Origin: a virus | IMG/VR virus record: IMGVR_UViG_3300044956_001184 | Span: 1 to 23,088 of that record | Length of the DNA stretch: 23,088 bases | Reading direction: 5' to 3' (one strand) | Part shown: positions 20,994 to 23,088 of the stretch, in pieces | Position numbering within the stretch: position 1 is the stretch's first letter | How the letters are laid out: the number at the start of each line of letters is the position of its first letter | Position numbers and translations under genes: made by a program | The notes under the pieces: generated by a model | The model's input: only the letters and a program-made list of their open reading frames with translations | What the model was told of the DNA's origin: nothing | Databases searched by the model: none

Positions 20994-21199
20994 TCTACCA
21001 ACGGGTAATGTCCGCCAATGAACTTATTAAATTTTTAGAGTTCCCAAAAGCTAGAGTATTTAAAAGTCTCAAAGAACTAAAAAATTGCAAATTTGTAATT
21101 CAGGTAAACTTTGAAAACCATACTCTATATGCAATAAATGGCCATTATCTTCACTTTATAAAAACCCTACTTCGCTATGATGAGCTTACCCGAATCTAA
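20987..21199 (+). CDS. Small winged-helix-like DNA-binding protein
   Basis: The reliable part reads VLVYQRVMSANELIKFLEFP, then KARVFKSLKELKNCKFVIQV, NFENHTLYAINGHYLHFI: helix, recognition helix with K-A-R-V-F-K-S-L-K-E-L, then a beta wing and a last helix. This is the outline of winged-helix regulators of the ArsR/MarR kind. The frame is open back to an ATG at 20849, but that would overlap the HTH-coding part of the previous gene by 145 bases, and the extra residues look like out-of-frame translation. GTG at 20987, overlapping the previous stop by seven bases, is chosen; TTG 20981 or ATG 21008 are alternatives. The 3' end overlaps the next gene by 23 bases. Confidence 0.55.
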   Translation: MLVYQRVMSANELIKFLEFPKARVFKSLKELKNCKFVIQVNFENHTLYAINGHYLHFIKTLLRYDELTRI

Positions 21200-21596
21200 A
21201 CCTTGTCTTTGGAACGAAAAATATGTTATTGAAAATTTACCTTCTTGGTTATATTCCGACAACCAAGAACCTAATTCCGCCAAAGAATGCAGAGCTAAAA
21301 TTTCAGCTTTGAAATATACAATTCAAGACATTGATTTACAAATTGAAATACGTGAACTTGAATTAAAAAATGGTCTCAGTCGCCATGGGTCGTCTTTTGA
21401 GTTTGAAAAGTGGAAAGTACAAGCACTAAGAGCAAAACAGACACATACCTACCTTCTTAATGCTTATAGCTATTGGCTACTTTTAAACGAACAAGATACT
21501 AGTATTACTAATATTTCAGAAATAGTGAAAAAACTAATAAAACTTTTAATTGAAGAACCTAAAGATTTTACCGCTCAGTTAGAAGAATTGCTCTAA
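21177..21596 (+). CDS. Coiled-coil 139-aa protein, function unknown
   Basis: After PSWLYSDNQEPNSAKECRAK the protein continues as a long helix (ISALKYTIQDIDLQIEIREL), a break at GLSRHGSSFEF, then a second helix (EKWKVQALRAKQTHTYLLNA) and a C-terminal helix (IVKKLIKLLIEE). The two helices could pair as an antiparallel coiled coil. The pattern of a short N-terminal W-x-x-x-L-P-x-W box and a K-x-x-I-x-D-I-x-x-Q-I helix recurs in small phage proteins of unknown role. It overlaps the winged-helix gene by 23 bases (ATGATGAG region), so it is part of the same operon. No catalytic motif is seen. The start may be either of two adjacent ATGs (21177 or 21180). Confidence 0.7.
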   Translation: MMSLPESKPCLWNEKYVIENLPSWLYSDNQEPNSAKECRAKISALKYTIQDIDLQIEIRELELKNGLSRHGSSFEFEKWKVQALRAKQTHTYLLNAYSYWLLLNEQDTSITNISEIVKKLIKLLIEEPKDFTAQLEELL

Positions 21597-21600
21597 AATA

Positions 21601-21727
21601 GAGCTGCCGGTTATTGAAAGAAGGGTTGTTAACCGGTAACGTGGAGGTGCTAGGTCTTTTCACCCTTTCGGCTTAGCAGTAAGTGATCTCTTGTGCCTGG
21701 TGCCAGGTGCCGGAGCGGCCTCCACAC
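21601..21727 (+). ncRNA. Structured RNA candidate in the leader of the 21741 gene
   Basis: Between two AT-rich genes lies a clearly GC-richer, non-coding stretch with nested complementarity. CCGGTTA (21607-21613) pairs perfectly with TAACCGG (21630-21636). GTGGAGG (21641-21647) pairs perfectly with CCTCCAC (21719-21725), enclosing TGCTA/TAGCA (21648-21652 with 21674-21678) and CCTG/CAGG (21696-21699 with 21704-21707). The outer 7-bp stem closes a multibranch fold of 85 bases. No T-tract follows, so it is not a simple terminator. It ends 15 bases before the next ATG, which lacks a Shine-Dalgarno. It could be a cis-regulatory leader, an RNA processing site or a free small RNA. I match it to no known riboswitch. 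Confidence 0.5.
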
Positions 21728-21740
21728 GACTTCTAGATTC

Positions 21741-22085
21741 ATGTACTTTATTAAAGAAAAACTTATGTCCTCCCTCCCAATCAAAGATATTCTTGAAATT
21801 TTTAGAAGCATAGATACTTCTTTACAGATTTTAGCGAATACAAAATCTGGGAATGTAACCACAGCATTTATTAGCAAAAAAGCTATAGCAGAGCGAATGG
21901 GAGTAAATCCCGTCACAATAGATAAATTGATTTATCAAGGTATCACTTCAAAAGGAAAATCTGGTCTGGTCGAGGGCAGACATTACTGCAAAATAGATTT
22001 GACGGAAAACAACACCAGTAATTTTCTTTACGACTCTGCTAAAGTCCTAGCAGACGCTTGGAAATCGTTCCAAAACTATGATTAA
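21741..22085 (+). CDS. Small HTH (excisionase/MerR-like) DNA-binding protein
   Basis: The product reads MYFIKEKLMSSLPIKDILEI, then an amphipathic helix (FRSIDTSLQILAN), a helix-turn-helix AFISKKAIAERMGVNPVTID, then KLIYQGITSKGKSGLVEGRH and YCKIDLTE as the wing, and a tail LYDSAKVLADAWKSF. The K-x-x-I-A-E-R-M-G-V-N-P-V-T-I-D core with a following E-G-R-H-Y box is typical of excisionase or MerR-type small phage regulators. ATG at 21741 is used; ATG at 21765 (MSSLP) is an alternative. An upstream in-frame ATG at 21693 lies within the structured RNA and its residues look non-coding. It overlaps the next gene by eight bases. Confidence 0.65.
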   Translation: MYFIKEKLMSSLPIKDILEIFRSIDTSLQILANTKSGNVTTAFISKKAIAERMGVNPVTIDKLIYQGITSKGKSGLVEGRHYCKIDLTENNTSNFLYDSAKVLADAWKSFQNYD

Positions 22086-22494
22086 TCTTGGAGAAAGAGC
22101 AAAGAAACTCGCTTCCTCATTATTTGGGGGAAATGAAGTCAAAAATCGTATTGCAAAAAGCACAATCAAGCTCTTAATAAATGATATTATAACCTTAAAC
22201 GCAGAATTTGCTGACGCAAAAGGAGAAGGAGCTTTATTTTTTAATCCAATTTTCCCAAATTGTAGTCAGTATTTAACTTTAAAAGAGATTCAAAATGATA
22301 TCTCTTTAGCCGAAGAGGTATATGATAATTACATGGCAGATTTTTTGAAAAAACTTATAAATATGATTCAAAAAGAAGATGTAAAGAAAAGTCCCGTTGT
22401 GGTTATGGTTAACTTCACAGGTTTGTCGGCTCATCGTTTAAGTTTAGAAAGTCTTGACAAAAGGATTGACACTTTAATAAATGCCGTTAGCTGA
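22078..22494 (+). CDS. Unrecognised 138-aa protein
   Basis: A mainly helical protein: INLGERAKKLASSLFGGNEV, a helix KSTIKLLINDIITLNAEFAD, then AKGEGALFFNPIFPNCSQYL, TLKEIQNDISLAEEVYDNYM and a helix to LINMIQKED. A C-terminal strand (SPVVVMVNFTGLSAHRLSLE) follows. The G-E-G-A-L-F-F-x-P and Y-L-T-L-x-E-I-x-x-D-I-x-x-A-E-E blocks look conserved and resemble unassigned proteins in other phages, by memory only. It overlaps its upstream neighbour by eight bases and its downstream one by 14, so it is tightly coupled within the early-type rightward operon. I cannot suggest a function. Confidence 0.7.
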   Translation: MINLGERAKKLASSLFGGNEVKNRIAKSTIKLLINDIITLNAEFADAKGEGALFFNPIFPNCSQYLTLKEIQNDISLAEEVYDNYMADFLKKLINMIQKEDVKKSPVVVMVNFTGLSAHRLSLESLDKRIDTLINAVS

Positions 22495-23059
22495 TCGAGA
22501 TTTTGTTTCACCTCCGGAAATAATCGGTGTCACCACTTCATTTTTTGGTGGTCAGATCGAACTTGACCCTGCATCTAGTGATACAGCTAATGAGTTAGTG
22601 TGCGCGAATAAGTATTTTACACATGAACATAATGGCTTAAAACAAATATGGAAAGCAAAAAACATATATCTTTACCCTCCTAGGGATTTTTTATTTAGTA
22701 GTGAGCAACCAATAGACACAAATGTATTCTATAAAAAAAGAAGATTTGTCAAGTCAGCTCAAAGAATTTGGTTAGAAGAATGTTTAAAAAAATATAGAAA
22801 GAACGAATTTGACGAAAGTATTGTCTTTTTAACTTCCACAGAAGTAGCTTTATTGGTTACACAACGTTTAAAAATAGATGTGCCTGTTTGCATTTTGAAC
22901 AAACGGCCAGAACTTTATATTGACACTCCCGGCCTACCTAAGTTAAATAACGCAAGATGTTTTGGCTTTATATTTTATTTTCCTCGATTAATAAATCCAA
23001 AAGATAGAATTTCAGAATTTATCGATTTGTATAGTAATCTGGGTCGTGTATATTGTTAA
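22481..23059 (+). CDS. Dam-like phage adenine-methyltransferase family protein with altered catalytic motif
   Basis: The 192-aa product follows the phage N6-adenine methyltransferase (DNA_N-6-adenine-MT) layout: a V-S-P-P-E-I-I start (9-15), GGQIELDPASSDTANELVCA (23-42) with the SAM-linked L-D-P-A-S, NKYFTHEHNGLKQIWKAK (43-60), then the strand ending in the catalytic loop (IYLYPPRD, 62-69). Active members have D/N-P-P-Y; here residues 65-68 are Y-P-P-R. Later parts, QRIWLEECLKKY, SIVFLTSTEVALLV and CFGFIFYFP, fit the remaining strands. It ends LYSNLGRVYC. Either this clade uses a different motif or it is inactive. It could protect phage DNA from restriction if active. The ATG overlaps the upstream gene by 14 bases. 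Confidence 0.65.
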   Translation: MPLADRDFVSPPEIIGVTTSFFGGQIELDPASSDTANELVCANKYFTHEHNGLKQIWKAKNIYLYPPRDFLFSSEQPIDTNVFYKKRRFVKSAQRIWLEECLKKYRKNEFDESIVFLTSTEVALLVTQRLKIDVPVCILNKRPELYIDTPGLPKLNNARCFGFIFYFPRLINPKDRISEFIDLYSNLGRVYC

Positions 23060-23088
23060 TTTTTTCTTTAGTGTCAAAAGAATCGTCA

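Noticed and set aside
21641-21725. Possible class II tRNA: 7-bp closing stem and 85-base length, with TGCCGGAGCGG resembling a tRNA-Ser D-arm
   Set aside because: The D-arm-like sequence is at the 3' side, no T-loop TTCRA or anticodon arm fits, so it is listed as a structured RNA of unknown type.

Overview
The window is a piece of a tailed double-stranded DNA phage genome, most likely a cyanophage. It has an AT-rich, tightly packed layout with short overlaps, a family A DNA polymerase, a phage-type PD-(D/E)XK exonuclease (cut by the left edge), an OB-fold ssDNA-binding-like protein and a long run of virion/tail-fibre proteins. The cyanobacterial assignment rests on an NblA/Ycf18-like protein, a DUF6717-like protein and several proteins of kinds I associate with cyanophages. 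I cannot name a species. No rRNA, convincing tRNA, CRISPR array, integrase or insertion sequence was seen.

Layout: (1) 1-8184, minus strand, replication and accessory genes: exonuclease fragment, small acidic protein, methyltransferase-like protein lacking its catalytic motif, zinc-ribbon/HTH protein, unknown 270-aa protein, SSB-like protein, zinc-loop/HTH protein, a tail-fibre-like DUF5648 protein, two small proteins, DNA polymerase and another small protein. One plus-strand gene (NblA-like) interrupts it. (2) 8203-19956, minus strand: an unknown 259-aa protein, then virion proteins, namely a 972-aa candidate internal/ejection protein, a 232-aa conserved protein, a tiny membrane protein, a 1060-aa LamG/SPRY fibre, a fibre with a cupredoxin-like domain, two related beta-rich proteins, a short basic protein and a 254-aa fibre-type protein. 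One plus-strand gene (DUF6717-like) and a duplicated C-terminal relic lie inside. (3) 19957-20300: AT-rich divergent control region. (4) 20301-23059, plus strand: probable early genes, comprising two or three DNA-binding proteins, two unknowns and a Dam-like protein, with a structured RNA candidate at 21601-21727.

Leftward transcription probably starts at a TTGACA/TAGTAT promoter at 19987-20016. Two hairpin terminators (2012-2037 and 7934-7980) split the leftward block. The rightward block looks like an operon with small overlaps. The polymerase, exonuclease and SSB-like protein would copy the genome. The fibre block sets host contact. The zinc/HTH proteins are candidates for phage regulators, and the NblA-like and methyltransferase-like proteins are candidates for host takeover or evasion. 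Six short genes (37-56 aa) were found by reading the gaps between the larger genes.
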